NCBI RefSeq assembly: GCF_900176505.1 | Contig: NZ_FWYB01000006.1 | Location: 1 to 64,000, forward strand | Source: Pedobacter nyackensis | GTDB lineage: Bacteria > Bacteroidota > Bacteroidia > Sphingobacteriales > Sphingobacteriaceae | DNA length: 64,000 nt | Direction of reading: 5' to 3' | Part shown: piece after piece, positions 7,953 through 17,127 of the stretch | How positions within the stretch are numbered: position 1 is the first letter of the stretch | How the letters are laid out: every line of letters begins with the position of its first letter | The notes under the pieces: generated by a model | What the model was told of the DNA's origin: nothing | Database searches by the model: none | The model's input: the letters and a program-made list of their open reading frames with translations, nothing else | Translations under genes and position numbers: made by a program

Positions 7953-9689
7953 ATGAAAAAAACTAGTAACCCCGGTAAACCAGGTATTTTTAGCTTACTC
8001 AAGCCTTATAAGGGGTTAATTATGTTATTAGTTTTATTTGCGTTGATCAGTAATGGTATAAATCTTATCCTGCCTAAGATTGTAGCTAACGGAATAGACG
8101 CTTACACTAATGGTAATTTTGACCTCCAGGGAATTCTTATCAAGTTTTCCATCGCCATTTCTTTTATTTTTATATTCACATTACTGCAAAGTATCATTCA
8201 AACTTATGCATCGGAAAAAGTGGCCAGGGATCTTAGAACGCAGCTTGCCGATCAGATTTCAAAGCAGAGTAATGCGTATGTTGAACAGGCTAATCCCTCT
8301 AAACTGTTAACTAATCTTACGGCTGATGTAGATTCTATTAAATTGTTTATTGCTCAGGCAATAGTTTCAATTACCTCATCTGTATTCATTATAATAGGGG
8401 CAACCATCCTGTTGCTAACTATTAACTGGAAATTAGCTTTAGCAATTATAGCCATCATTCCTATTATTGGTGTCACATTTTTTCTGGTAATTAAAAAGGT
8501 AAGTGTACTCTTTAAACAAAGCAGGGAAGTTATTGATTGGTTAAACAAAGTAATTAACGAGAGCATATTGGGTGCTGCCCTAATTAGGGTCATTAATTCT
8601 CAGCAATTGGAATATGCTAAATTCTTATCTGCTAATACAAAGGCTAAAGACCTTGGATTATCCATATTAAGCCTTTTTGCAGGTTTAATACCGGTGATTA
8701 TATTCGTGGCCAATCTTGCAGGACTAACTATACTATTGGTAGGCGGCCATTATGTAATTAATGAGACAATGACACTCGGTGATTTTTCCGCATTTAACAG
8801 CTACCTGGCCTTACTTATTTTTCCTATTATCGTTATTGGCTTTATGAGTAATGTAATAGCCCAGGCTACTGCATCATACGGCCGTATTTATCATGTGCTG
8901 AACCAGACTAATGTGGCTGGCACAGGAACTATAACTGAATCTTTAAAAGGTGAGGTTGAAATGAAAAACATAAATGTAATATATGGACAAAAACCTGCCC
9001 TTAAGGATATCTCATTCCAGCTTAAACCGGGTTCTAAAACAGCAATCATAGGTCCAACTGCAGCAGGTAAAACCCAATTGCTTTATTTACTTACTGGTTT
9101 GATTAATCCTGATAATGGAGAAATTTTATTTGACGGCAAGCCTGTAGCAGATTATGATCAGGAATCATTTCACAATCAGATCGGGTTTGTATTTCAGGAC
9201 AGTATTATATTTAATATGAGTATTCGTGAGAATATCGCTTTCAATGATCAGGTGACAGATGAGTCGTTAGAAAAGGCAATTGAAACCGCTGAATTGAAGG
9301 ATTTCATTAACGCCCTCCCTGAAAAACTGGATACTGTTGTATCTGAAAGAGGATCCAATCTTTCGGGTGGACAGAAGCAAAGGATTATGTTGGCAAGAGC
9401 CTTGGCTTTAAATCCAAAAATATTACTGCTTGACGACTTTACTGCCCGTGTTGACAACAATACAGAACAACGTATTTTAGAAAATGTACATCGTAATTAT
9501 CCGGGATTAACTTTACTTTCTGTAACACAGAAAATTGCGGCAGTCCAGCATTACGACTGTGTTATATTGATTATGCAGGGCGAGATTATAGCTCAGGGTA
9601 CCCCTCAGCAGCTGATGAAAAGCAGTCCTGAATATGTACAGATTTACAACTCACAACAAAGCACCAGCAACTATGAACTACGATCTTAA
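7953..9689 (+). CDS. ABC exporter half-transporter, degenerate-site subunit
   Basis: The 578-residue protein has an N-terminal six-helix ABC exporter membrane domain (about residues 15-310) and a C-terminal nucleotide-binding domain. The Walker A motif is GPTAAGKT (G367-T374), the signature is intact LSGGQ (470-474), and Walker B ends in D494. The catalytic glutamate position is Asp (D495) and the H-loop histidine is Gln (Q526). These substitutions mark the non-catalytic half of a heterodimeric exporter such as TM287/TM288 or BmrC/BmrD. The next gene, overlapping by 17 bases, supplies the complementary half. Type IV (MsbA/LmrA-like) exporters move lipids, peptides or drugs; the cargo is unknown. 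Confidence 0.9.
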   Translation: MKKTSNPGKPGIFSLLKPYKGLIMLLVLFALISNGINLILPKIVANGIDAYTNGNFDLQGILIKFSIAISFIFIFTLLQSIIQTYASEKVARDLRTQLADQISKQSNAYVEQANPSKLLTNLTADVDSIKLFIAQAIVSITSSVFIIIGATILLLTINWKLALAIIAIIPIIGVTFFLVIKKVSVLFKQSREVIDWLNKVINESILGAALIRVINSQQLEYAKFLSANTKAKDLGLSILSLFAGLIPVIIFVANLAGLTILLVGGHYVINETMTLGDFSAFNSYLALLIFPIIVIGFMSNVIAQATASYGRIYHVLNQTNVAGTGTITESLKGEVEMKNINVIYGQKPALKDISFQLKPGSKTAIIGPTAAGKTQLLYLLTGLINPDNGEILFDGKPVADYDQESFHNQIGFVFQDSIIFNMSIRENIAFNDQVTDESLEKAIETAELKDFINALPEKLDTVVSERGSNLSGGQKQRIMLARALALNPKILLLDDFTARVDNNTEQRILENVHRNYPGLTLLSVTQKIAAVQHYDCVILIMQGEIIAQGTPQQLMKSSPEYVQIYNSQQSTSNYELRS

Positions 9690-11433
9690 CCAGATTAGCG
9701 GTAAGGAAGAAAAAAAGTCAACATTTGCTGTCTTAAAAAAGTTATTGCAGCTAATTTCTCATGAGCGAAAAAACCTTTTACTTGCTTTTGTAGCTATAGT
9801 TATAAACTCTACTTTGCTTTTGGTCTCGCCCTTAATTATCGGACACACCATAGATAATTATGTGATTACCAAACAATTTAATGGAGTTTTGCTTTACTCA
9901 GGCATCCTTTTTATGATGTATCTGGTTACCCTGTTAACAGGGTACCTGCAAACTAAATTGATGGGTGGAGTAGGGCAAAGAACGTTGTACACCCTTCGAA
10001 ATGCAATATTCAGCAAGCTGCAGGAACTACCGGTTTCATTTTTCAGTCAGAATAAAGCCGGAGATCTGATTTCAAGGGTTAACAACGATACCGATAAACT
10101 GAACCAATTCTTTTCGCAATCCTTAATGCAGTTTTTAAGCAGCATCTTTACCATGCTTGGTGCCGGTGTTTTCCTGTTGGTAATTAATTTTAAACTCGGG
10201 ACGGCAACACTTGCGCCAGCTTTAATCATATTGATATTTACAGGATTTGTATCGGCATGGGTTAAAAAGAAAAATGCGATTAACCTAAAGAGCGTAGGGA
10301 ACCTTAGTGCGGGCATTCAAGAAAGTTTGAGCAATTTTAAAGTTATTATTGCTTTTAACCGTCGTGATTACTTCAGAAAACGCTTTGATGAAACCAATCA
10401 GCAAAATTATAAAACCGCAATAGGAGCAGGCATTGCTAATACGATTTTTGTACCTGTCTTTGGATTCTTCTCGGGCGCCGCGCAATTGATTGTACTGGTC
10501 TACGGCATCCATCTCATCTCAATAGGTGAATTTACCATTGGCTTACTGATTAGTTACCTATCCTACGCAGTTAACTTCTACAATCCATTACGCCAGCTTG
10601 CTGCGTTATGGAGCAGTTTTCAGGTTGCTATGGCGGGCTGGGACAGAATCTCTCAGATCTTATCCCTGGAAAGCGATCTGCAGGTTATTGACGACACAAG
10701 TTTTGACGGATCAAACGAACTTTTAACATTCAAAAACGTTCATTTTTCTTATACCGGTGGTGAAGAGATTTTGCACAACATCAGCTTTAATCTCCAAAAG
10801 GGTAAAACATATGCTTTGATTGGTCCAACTGGAGGAGGGAAAACAACTACCGCATCACTAATGGCCCGTTTATACGATGCTACTAAAGGAAAAGTCCTTT
10901 TGAATGGAAAAGATATCCGTTCCTATACTGCTGAAGAGCGTAGTAAAAAGGTTGGGTTCATTTTGCAGGAACCATTTCTATTTACGGGTACGGTGAAAGA
11001 CAATATATTGTATAGCAATAGTGCTTATAAGGATTACAGCAATGATCAATTAGAGGAGGTGATTAAAGGTGCTCACCTGGAAGGGATATTGGCTTTGTTC
11101 GATAAAGGCTTAGATACCGAAATCACATCGAATTCTGACAACATCAGTCTAGGTCAAAAACAATTAATTGCTTTCATGAGAGCTGTTTTACAGAGTCCGG
11201 AATTGCTTATTCTTGATGAGGCTACCGCAAATATAGATACCATTACAGAAAAACTGCTTAGTGACATCCTTAAGAAATTACCGAAGGAAACGACACTTGT
11301 AATTATTGCTCACCGTTTAAATACAATAGAAAACGCTGATGAAATATATTTTGTAAACTCGGGTGAAGTGATTAAAGCCGGCACATTAGATCATGCGATG
11401 AATATGCTGGTAAAAGGAAAAAGAAACAGTTAA
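9673..11433 (+). CDS. ABC exporter half-transporter, catalytic-site subunit
   Basis: The start at 9673 (MNYDLNQISG) is preferred over an ATG 39 bases upstream because it limits the overlap with the previous gene to 17 bases. The 586-residue protein has a six-helix exporter domain and an ATPase domain with Walker A GPTGGGKT (384-391), Walker B ending D515 with catalytic E516, and H-loop H547. Its signature is altered to ISLGQ (491-495). Thus the competent ATP site combines this subunit's Walker motifs with the partner's LSGGQ, while the second site combines D495/Q526 of the partner with this ISLGQ. Together they form one heterodimeric exporter. A hairpin terminator follows directly. Confidence 0.9.
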   Translation: MNYDLNQISGKEEKKSTFAVLKKLLQLISHERKNLLLAFVAIVINSTLLLVSPLIIGHTIDNYVITKQFNGVLLYSGILFMMYLVTLLTGYLQTKLMGGVGQRTLYTLRNAIFSKLQELPVSFFSQNKAGDLISRVNNDTDKLNQFFSQSLMQFLSSIFTMLGAGVFLLVINFKLGTATLAPALIILIFTGFVSAWVKKKNAINLKSVGNLSAGIQESLSNFKVIIAFNRRDYFRKRFDETNQQNYKTAIGAGIANTIFVPVFGFFSGAAQLIVLVYGIHLISIGEFTIGLLISYLSYAVNFYNPLRQLAALWSSFQVAMAGWDRISQILSLESDLQVIDDTSFDGSNELLTFKNVHFSYTGGEEILHNISFNLQKGKTYALIGPTGGGKTTTASLMARLYDATKGKVLLNGKDIRSYTAEERSKKVGFILQEPFLFTGTVKDNILYSNSAYKDYSNDQLEEVIKGAHLEGILALFDKGLDTEITSNSDNISLGQKQLIAFMRAVLQSPELLILDEATANIDTITEKLLSDILKKLPKETTLVIIAHRLNTIENADEIYFVNSGEVIKAGTLDHAMNMLVKGKRNS

Positions 11434-11434
11434 A

Positions 11435-11470
11435 CAGCGGAGATTAATGTCCGCTGGTATCTTTTTTCTT
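11435..11470. terminator. intrinsic terminator after the ABC exporter genes
   Basis: The stem CAGCGGA/TCCGCTG (11435-11441 with 11450-11456) is followed on the plus strand by a T-rich run (CTTTTTTCTTTC from 11461). The loop contains the stop codon of a tiny minus-strand gene, so the hairpin serves both convergent transcripts. Confidence 0.8.
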
Positions 11471-11542
11471 TCTGAATGTTAAATAAAGTGCTGTAATCAT
11501 AATGATTACTGAAAGGGTAACTAAACTGATTAATGATGCCAT
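11444..11542 (-). CDS. 32-residue single-span membrane peptide (putative)
   Basis: A 33-codon frame starts with ATG at 11542 and ends with TAA at 11444. Residues about 3-23 are hydrophobic (it opens MASLISLVTLSV), followed by the basic stop-transfer stretch FRKKK and a polar tail ending TSGH. This is the make-up of a one-span small membrane protein with its C-terminus in the cytoplasm. A perfect -7 promoter box (TATATTTG) lies 30 bases upstream on the same strand and a terminator hairpin encloses its stop. It is convergent with the ABC exporter genes. No family is recognised. Translation is inferred from this arrangement only. Confidence 0.55.
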   Translation of the reverse strand: MASLISLVTLSVIIMITALYLTFRKKKDTSGH

Positions 11543-11571
11543 ATAATTAATGTTAAAGATAATTTACCCGG

Positions 11572-11579
11572 CAAATATA
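11572..11579 (-). promoter_or_regulatory. -7 promoter box of the small membrane peptide gene
   Basis: TATATTTG on the minus strand matches the Bacteroidota TAnnTTTG consensus exactly and predicts a leader of about 25 bases. A TTG about 22 bases upstream (11602-11604) is a rather distant -33 element. Confidence 0.5.
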
Positions 11580-11651
11580 ACTTTACAAATTGATAAAAAA
11601 ACAATAAGGGCTATAAACTTATTCTAACTCTCCACATACATACTTTCAGAC

Positions 11652-12800
11652 ATGGTTAACTTCTTGAAATATCTAATTATACTACTTCTGTTTGCTACAC
11701 TTACTGCACCTGGTTTTGCCCAGCGGGATAAAGTACAGGCTGAAGCAGAATTACAAAGTATCATGAAAAAGCTTGATGCAATAGGTCTTTCGGTAGCTGT
11801 TGTAAAAGATAGTAAACTTATTTACGCGCAGTCTTTTGGTCTAAAGGATGTAGAAAGCAATATGGCGCTAACCGTAGATCACATTTTCAGAATCGCATCT
11901 ATCTCCAAATCATTTTCTGCCACCTCCATTATGCAACTCGTTGAAGCCCAGAAATTATCTCTAAATGATGACTTTAGTGATCTGATAGGTTTTAAAGTAA
12001 GAAATCCAAAGTATCCGGAACGCATTATTACTTTAAAAATGTTGATGTCACATACCTCCAGTATTAACGATAGTGAAGGCTATTTTAATCTTGATGCAAT
12101 TAATCCTGAAAAAAATGCGAACTGGGAAAAATGCTACAATAGTTATGAGCCTGGTAAAGGTTATCAGTATTGCAACCTCAATTATAATCTTGTAGGGGCT
12201 GTTATAGAAAAACGTTCGGGAGAGCGATTTGATAACTATGTAAAACATCATATACTGAACCCATTGCAACTTTATGGAGGATATTGTGTGGACGCTCTCG
12301 ATGCCAGTAGGTTTGCGACCCTTTATGAATTTGATACGATCTATAAGACATTCAGTCCGGCACCAGCCGCATATGCAGCACGTACCAACGAAATAAAGAA
12401 TTATGTAAATGGTTACAGCACCCCAATATTTTCCCCTACAGGAGGTATGAAAATCTCAGCATCGGATTTAGCAAAATACATGACTATGCACATGAATCAG
12501 GGTAAATATAAGGGGAAAAGGATCATCTCTAAAAAAAGTGCCCGGTTGATGCAAACAAAAGTGTCTGACAAAGAAAATTACGGCCTGGCTATTCATACTA
12601 CAGATAAACTTATTCCCGGAAAAACGATGAAAGGTCATACAGGTTCGGCATATGGTCTCTATAGCGCTATGTTTTTTCAACCTGAAGAAAAGTTTGGAAT
12701 AGTGGTCATTACCAATGGCAGCAGCCCTAAATACACCGAAGGTTTTAATGACGTATTACTACTGTCTATTAATAGTTTATATAACACCTTCCTCAAATAG
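11652..12800 (+). CDS. secreted beta-lactamase-family serine hydrolase
   Basis: The 382-residue protein has a signal peptide (about residues 1-23, ending GFAQ) and a class C beta-lactamase/DD-peptidase fold (PF00144). The catalytic motifs are SxxK (S83-I-S-K86), YxN (Y173-C174-N175) and HTG near GHTGSAYG in the third position. Such proteins act as DD-peptidases, esterases or D-aminopeptidases in the periplasm; true beta-lactamase activity cannot be claimed from the motifs. It is a single-gene unit between the ABC exporter and the trehalose genes. Confidence 0.87.
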   Translation: MVNFLKYLIILLLFATLTAPGFAQRDKVQAEAELQSIMKKLDAIGLSVAVVKDSKLIYAQSFGLKDVESNMALTVDHIFRIASISKSFSATSIMQLVEAQKLSLNDDFSDLIGFKVRNPKYPERIITLKMLMSHTSSINDSEGYFNLDAINPEKNANWEKCYNSYEPGKGYQYCNLNYNLVGAVIEKRSGERFDNYVKHHILNPLQLYGGYCVDALDASRFATLYEFDTIYKTFSPAPAAYAARTNEIKNYVNGYSTPIFSPTGGMKISASDLAKYMTMHMNQGKYKGKRIISKKSARLMQTKVSDKENYGLAIHTTDKLIPGKTMKGHTGSAYGLYSAMFFQPEEKFGIVVITNGSSPKYTEGFNDVLLLSINSLYNTFLK

Positions 12801-12875
12801 CCCCTTATCCGATGCAGTTAAGCTGAACAAATCTATGTCCAGCCTGTTGTTATATTACATCAATTGAATTAATAT

Positions 12876-14660
12876 ATGACAGAAAGACACACATACCAAA
12901 CAGGTATTATTGGAAATTGTGCATTCCTTGCCCATATTAACAAAAACACAAACGTAGACTGGCTTTGCTGGCCAAGGTTCGACAGTAGTTTTGTTTTTGG
13001 AGGATTACTTGACAAAAAACAGGGTGGTGAGTTTTCCATTCTTCCAAAAGGTGAGTACATCTCCAGGCAGTACTACCTTGAAAATACTACCATACTCTGT
13101 ACAGAGGTGAGCAATCCTGATGGCAAATACAGGATATTAGATTACGCTCCACGTTTCCGCCAATTTGAGCGATACTTCAAGCCACTAATGCTGATCCGAA
13201 AAATTGAACCTCTGGAAGGAGAGCCAAGGGTTCGCGTGGTATGTAAGCCCGTTTATGAATATGGGAAAATTATCCAAAAAGGACATCGGGGGAGTAATCA
13301 CATCGGGTTTGATGGTGCTGATGAAGAGATGCAGTTGAGCACAAATATATCATTGAGTTATATCGAAGATGAAAAATACTTCGCTTTAAATGAATCGAAA
13401 TATCTAATCCTCACTTACGGACACGAATTGGGTGCCCCTGTAATAAGTACTGCTGAACGGTTCTTGACAGAAACAATTAATTACTGGCGTACCTGGATTA
13501 AGCACACCACTATAGCTGGGTTTTATCAATCGCTGGTTATCCGTTCTGCACTCACCCTAAAAATTCATCAGTATGAAGATACGGGAGCTATCATTGCTGC
13601 CAGCACCACCAGTTTACCCGAGTCACCGGGCAGTGCCAGAAACTGGGACTATCGATACTGTTGGATGCGTGATACCTATTATGTAATTACCGCCTTAAAT
13701 CATATTGGCCATTTTGAAGAAATGGAAAAGTACTTTGGCTATGTTACTGATATTTCTTTCAGGGATGATGAACGCTATCAGCCTTTGTTTGGTATAGCAG
13801 GTGAGAAGGTCCTTACGGAGCGTATTCTTGATAACGTTGATGGTTATATGGGCAATAAGCCCGTTCGTGTGGGTAATCAAGCTTATGAGCACATTCAAAA
13901 TGATATTTATGGCCAGGTATTGGTTTCAATGATTCCTTTATACACAGATTCGCGTTTCATTTATTCAGAAAGGAAAGATTCTGAAAAATGGCTCGACTAT
14001 CTGTTAAAAAAGATCGAACGTACCATTGACGAGAAAGATGCCGGCATTTGGGAATTTAGAAATATTGCCAATACGCATTGCTATACAAATCTTTTCCAAT
14101 GGGCTGGCGCAAATGCGGCGTTGAAAATGGCAAAAACAATTGGCAATAGTATATACGAAGAGCGGGCACAGGTTTTAATTGATAAGGCTGCTCAACATAT
14201 TGAAAATTGTTATGATCCGGTTCGTAAGGTGTACACACATGCTGTGGGTAGTCCGCATTTAGATGCCAGTACCTTACAATTAATATTAATGAATTATCTG
14301 GATCCAAATTCACAAAGAGCTAAAGATCATTTAGCTGCACTTGAGCAGGAATTAAAAACAGAAACAGGGCTGTTTTACAGGTATTTACATACTGACGATT
14401 TTGGAAAACCGAAAACAACATTTTTAATCTGTGCCTTTTGGTATATAGAGGCGCTTGCCTGCGTTGGAAGAATAGATGACGCGGTGAGGGAGTTTGAATC
14501 CATAATTAAATATGCAAATCATTTGTTACTCTTCAGCGAAGATGTTGATGAAAAGGATGGAAGCCAGTGGGGAAATTTCCCTCAGGCCTATAGCCATGTG
14601 GGGTTGATGAATGCTGCTCACCGAATTGCAATCAAATTGGATAGACCGGTATTTCTTTAA
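12876..14660 (+). CDS. glycoside hydrolase family 15 protein (trehalase/glucoamylase type)
   Basis: The 594-residue protein has no signal peptide. It has the N-terminal DUF5911-like beta-sandwich (about residues 1-200, starting with the typical IGNCAFLAHI and DWLCWPRFDS) and a GH15 alpha/alpha barrel. The barrel motifs are NWDYRYCWMRD (sugar binding), GIWEFR (general acid Glu) and FSEDVDEKDG before GNFPQAYSHVGL (general base region). Cytosolic GH15 enzymes of this architecture include trehalases and glucoamylases. The convergent neighbour is a trehalose-6-phosphate synthase/phosphatase, which favours trehalose hydrolysis here, but the substrate is an inference. Confidence 0.87.
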   Translation: MTERHTYQTGIIGNCAFLAHINKNTNVDWLCWPRFDSSFVFGGLLDKKQGGEFSILPKGEYISRQYYLENTTILCTEVSNPDGKYRILDYAPRFRQFERYFKPLMLIRKIEPLEGEPRVRVVCKPVYEYGKIIQKGHRGSNHIGFDGADEEMQLSTNISLSYIEDEKYFALNESKYLILTYGHELGAPVISTAERFLTETINYWRTWIKHTTIAGFYQSLVIRSALTLKIHQYEDTGAIIAASTTSLPESPGSARNWDYRYCWMRDTYYVITALNHIGHFEEMEKYFGYVTDISFRDDERYQPLFGIAGEKVLTERILDNVDGYMGNKPVRVGNQAYEHIQNDIYGQVLVSMIPLYTDSRFIYSERKDSEKWLDYLLKKIERTIDEKDAGIWEFRNIANTHCYTNLFQWAGANAALKMAKTIGNSIYEERAQVLIDKAAQHIENCYDPVRKVYTHAVGSPHLDASTLQLILMNYLDPNSQRAKDHLAALEQELKTETGLFYRYLHTDDFGKPKTTFLICAFWYIEALACVGRIDDAVREFESIIKYANHLLLFSEDVDEKDGSQWGNFPQAYSHVGLMNAAHRIAIKLDRPVFL

Positions 14661-14666
14661 AACAAA

Positions 14667-14713
14667 GAGAGCATTCGATTTAGCACATGACGCGCTTTAA
14701 ATCGAATGCTCTC
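14667..14713. terminator. bidirectional terminator between the trehalose genes
   Basis: A perfect 16-bp stem (14667-14682 with 14698-14713) has a 15-base loop. It sits in the 76-base gap between the convergent GH15 and OtsAB-type genes. The U-tail is better on the minus strand (TTTGTTTT). Confidence 0.8.
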
Positions 14714-14736
14714 CTTTCATTAGGTAAAGACTAAAA

Positions 14737-16917
14737 CTACTGTACCAATTCCCTCAGCAACTCTCGTACTTCCCGATAATCTTTCAGATAGTAGCGTGCT
14801 ACAGAGATATTGCTACCTACTTTTATAGTGTATGCTTCCGGTGATAGCGCTTTAAAAATATCCTCATCAGTATGGTCGTCGCCTAAGGCAAGTACAAAAT
14901 CAGGATTATTATTGTAAAGCCAGTTTTGAGCTGCTTTCCCTTTATTCACTTCAATATTTTTAAATTCAATTACTTTATTTCCTGGCATCATTTGAAGTCC
15001 CTTATCTGCAATAAACACACGCAGGTGGTTGATGATCTCATTTTTACGAAGCTCTCCCAGTCCTTCTTCAACTTTTCGGTAATGCCAAACCAATGAATAA
15101 CTTTTCTCCTCCACGAAGGAACCCGGCGTACGATCAGTATAGGTATCCAGTACAGTTTTCACTTCCTGTTTCCATTTATCTGTTAGCAGAGGCAGAGCTT
15201 TCCATTCCGAGTCCTGATACTTTTGCCAGGCACCATGCTCAGCAATCATATCCAGTTTTAAATGTCCGAACCACTGTTGAAGTGTTTGGTATTTTCGCCC
15301 ACTGATAATGATAATCCGGTTTAGTGGATCAATCGTTAATTGTTTTAAAATAGCATATAATTCCTCATTGGGAGCTGCTTTCTCAATATCACCATGAAAG
15401 GGAACCAATGTCCCATCGTAATCTAAAAATAAGTAGCGTTCTTTTGCCTTGGCATAATCATTTGCAATTTGCATCCTAACGGCAATATTTGCATGTTTGG
15501 TGAGCAATGACTCCTGCTTTGACTTCACTTCTGATAATTTGTCCATAAAGTTTTTAACCCATCGGTGTACGTTGAACTTGCGGACAATAGCCCGCATGCT
15601 TTTCATTCGGGTAATTTGCTCTTCCAATGGCATATTAATCGCTTTAATGATGGTCTCCATTGTATCGACGATGTTATTTGGATTAACAATTAACGCATCA
15701 TTCAGCTCTTTAGAGGCACCCGCCATTTCGCTCAAAATCAAAACTCCATCTTCATTCGTCCTCGATGCCACATATTCTTTACTAACCAGGTTCATTCCGT
15801 CGCGCATGGGCGTAACCAGACAAATGTCTGCCGTACTATAAATAGCCGATAAAAACTCAATAGAGAATGAACGATAAAAATAATGAATAGGAACCCAGTT
15901 AATGGTTCTAAAACGGGCATTGATATTACCAACAACCTGATCAATTTGATCCTTCAATTCCTTATATTTTGGAACGGTATCTCTGGAAGGAACAACAACC
16001 ATGTATAGTGCTAATTTACCAATGTATTCAGGGTGTTTTTCGAGGAGTAATTCAAAAGTCTGTAAGCGCTGTAGTATTCCTTTGCTATAATCCAGCCTGT
16101 CAATGGTCAATATTGTTTTCAGGTTCTTTAAACTTGCTTTAAAAGAAGTCACATATTTTGCAACCTTCTCATTTCTTGTAAGTTCTTCAAACTTGTCCGA
16201 GTCAATTCCCATGGGGAATGCTTCAACTACAATCTGACGGTTTTTATATACCAGCACATTGTCAGACAGATTACTGGAGGAAAGCCTGGATGCTGCACTT
16301 AAAAAATGTCTGGCATCATCAAAAGTATGGAAACCAAGAAGGTCAGCCCCAAGCATACCCTCAATCAATTGTTCACGCCATGGGATCAGTCGGAATATTT
16401 CAAAAGATGGAAAAGGGATGTGCTGGAAAAATCCAATAGTCACATCTGGTTGTTCAAAACGAATAAGACAAGGCAACAGTAGTAATTGATAATCATGCAC
16501 CCAAATTGTATCACCAGTATTCAGATTATCTAGTAATGTATCTCTGAATTTCTCATTTACAGATCTGTAAAATCCCCAGTAAACTTCGTCAAATTTCGCA
16601 TAGGTAACCAAATAATGAAACACTGGCCACAAAATCTCATTGGAAAAACCTTCATAGTAAAAATTAATCTCCTCTGCGGTTAAAAATACCGGTATGAGGT
16701 TATGTGCTGCGAGTTTCTTTATTACTTCTGGTTTCCTTTCATCAGGTACTTCTATACCTGGCCAGCCTATCCAGATGTTATTACCTTCCTTATAAACAGA
16801 TCCTAAACCTGTGGCCAAACCACCTTCGCTGGTACTTAGTTGGTATTCGCCATTTTCTTCTGTGATTTTAACCGGTAAGCGATTCGATATTATTATTGTT
16901 TTATTAATTGTACTCAT
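14737..16917 (-). CDS. fused trehalose-6-phosphate synthase / trehalose-6-phosphate phosphatase
   Basis: The 726-residue cytosolic protein combines two enzymes. Residues about 5-465 are a GT20 glycosyltransferase (HDYQLLLLP, donor-phosphate residues in DRLDYSKG with R274 and K279, and MRDGMNLV), which makes trehalose-6-phosphate from UDP-glucose and glucose-6-phosphate. Residues about 490-720 are an HAD-type phosphatase (DYDGT with D499 and D501, IISGRK, and GDDHTDEDIF), which releases trehalose. This covers OtsA and OtsB functions in one chain. Trehalose is an osmotic and desiccation protectant. A GH15 enzyme convergent with this gene could recycle it. Confidence 0.95.
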   Translation of the reverse strand: MSTINKTIIISNRLPVKITEENGEYQLSTSEGGLATGLGSVYKEGNNIWIGWPGIEVPDERKPEVIKKLAAHNLIPVFLTAEEINFYYEGFSNEILWPVFHYLVTYAKFDEVYWGFYRSVNEKFRDTLLDNLNTGDTIWVHDYQLLLLPCLIRFEQPDVTIGFFQHIPFPSFEIFRLIPWREQLIEGMLGADLLGFHTFDDARHFLSAASRLSSSNLSDNVLVYKNRQIVVEAFPMGIDSDKFEELTRNEKVAKYVTSFKASLKNLKTILTIDRLDYSKGILQRLQTFELLLEKHPEYIGKLALYMVVVPSRDTVPKYKELKDQIDQVVGNINARFRTINWVPIHYFYRSFSIEFLSAIYSTADICLVTPMRDGMNLVSKEYVASRTNEDGVLILSEMAGASKELNDALIVNPNNIVDTMETIIKAINMPLEEQITRMKSMRAIVRKFNVHRWVKNFMDKLSEVKSKQESLLTKHANIAVRMQIANDYAKAKERYLFLDYDGTLVPFHGDIEKAAPNEELYAILKQLTIDPLNRIIIISGRKYQTLQQWFGHLKLDMIAEHGAWQKYQDSEWKALPLLTDKWKQEVKTVLDTYTDRTPGSFVEEKSYSLVWHYRKVEEGLGELRKNEIINHLRVFIADKGLQMMPGNKVIEFKNIEVNKGKAAQNWLYNNNPDFVLALGDDHTDEDIFKALSPEAYTIKVGSNISVARYYLKDYREVRELLRELVQ

Positions 16918-17127
16918 ATGTTAATAAAACAACTCCTGTTAATGGTATTTGTTTGAACTATTTTTAAATTAATAGTTAACAATCTCTATTAAAGGGTAAT
17001 TAATAGCAATTCAAGATTGAAACGCTACTGATCACCTGGTCTCAGATTCATAAAAAAGTAATACCTTGCAAGAAAACAAAACAAACTACGTTAAATGTAG
17101 AGTTAGAGCAAACTCTTACCTAATTTT

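Noticed and set aside
7953..11433. ABC genes as decaying pseudogenes because of altered ATP-site residues
   Set aside because: Both frames are full length and the changes fall in only one composite site, as in known heterodimeric exporters.
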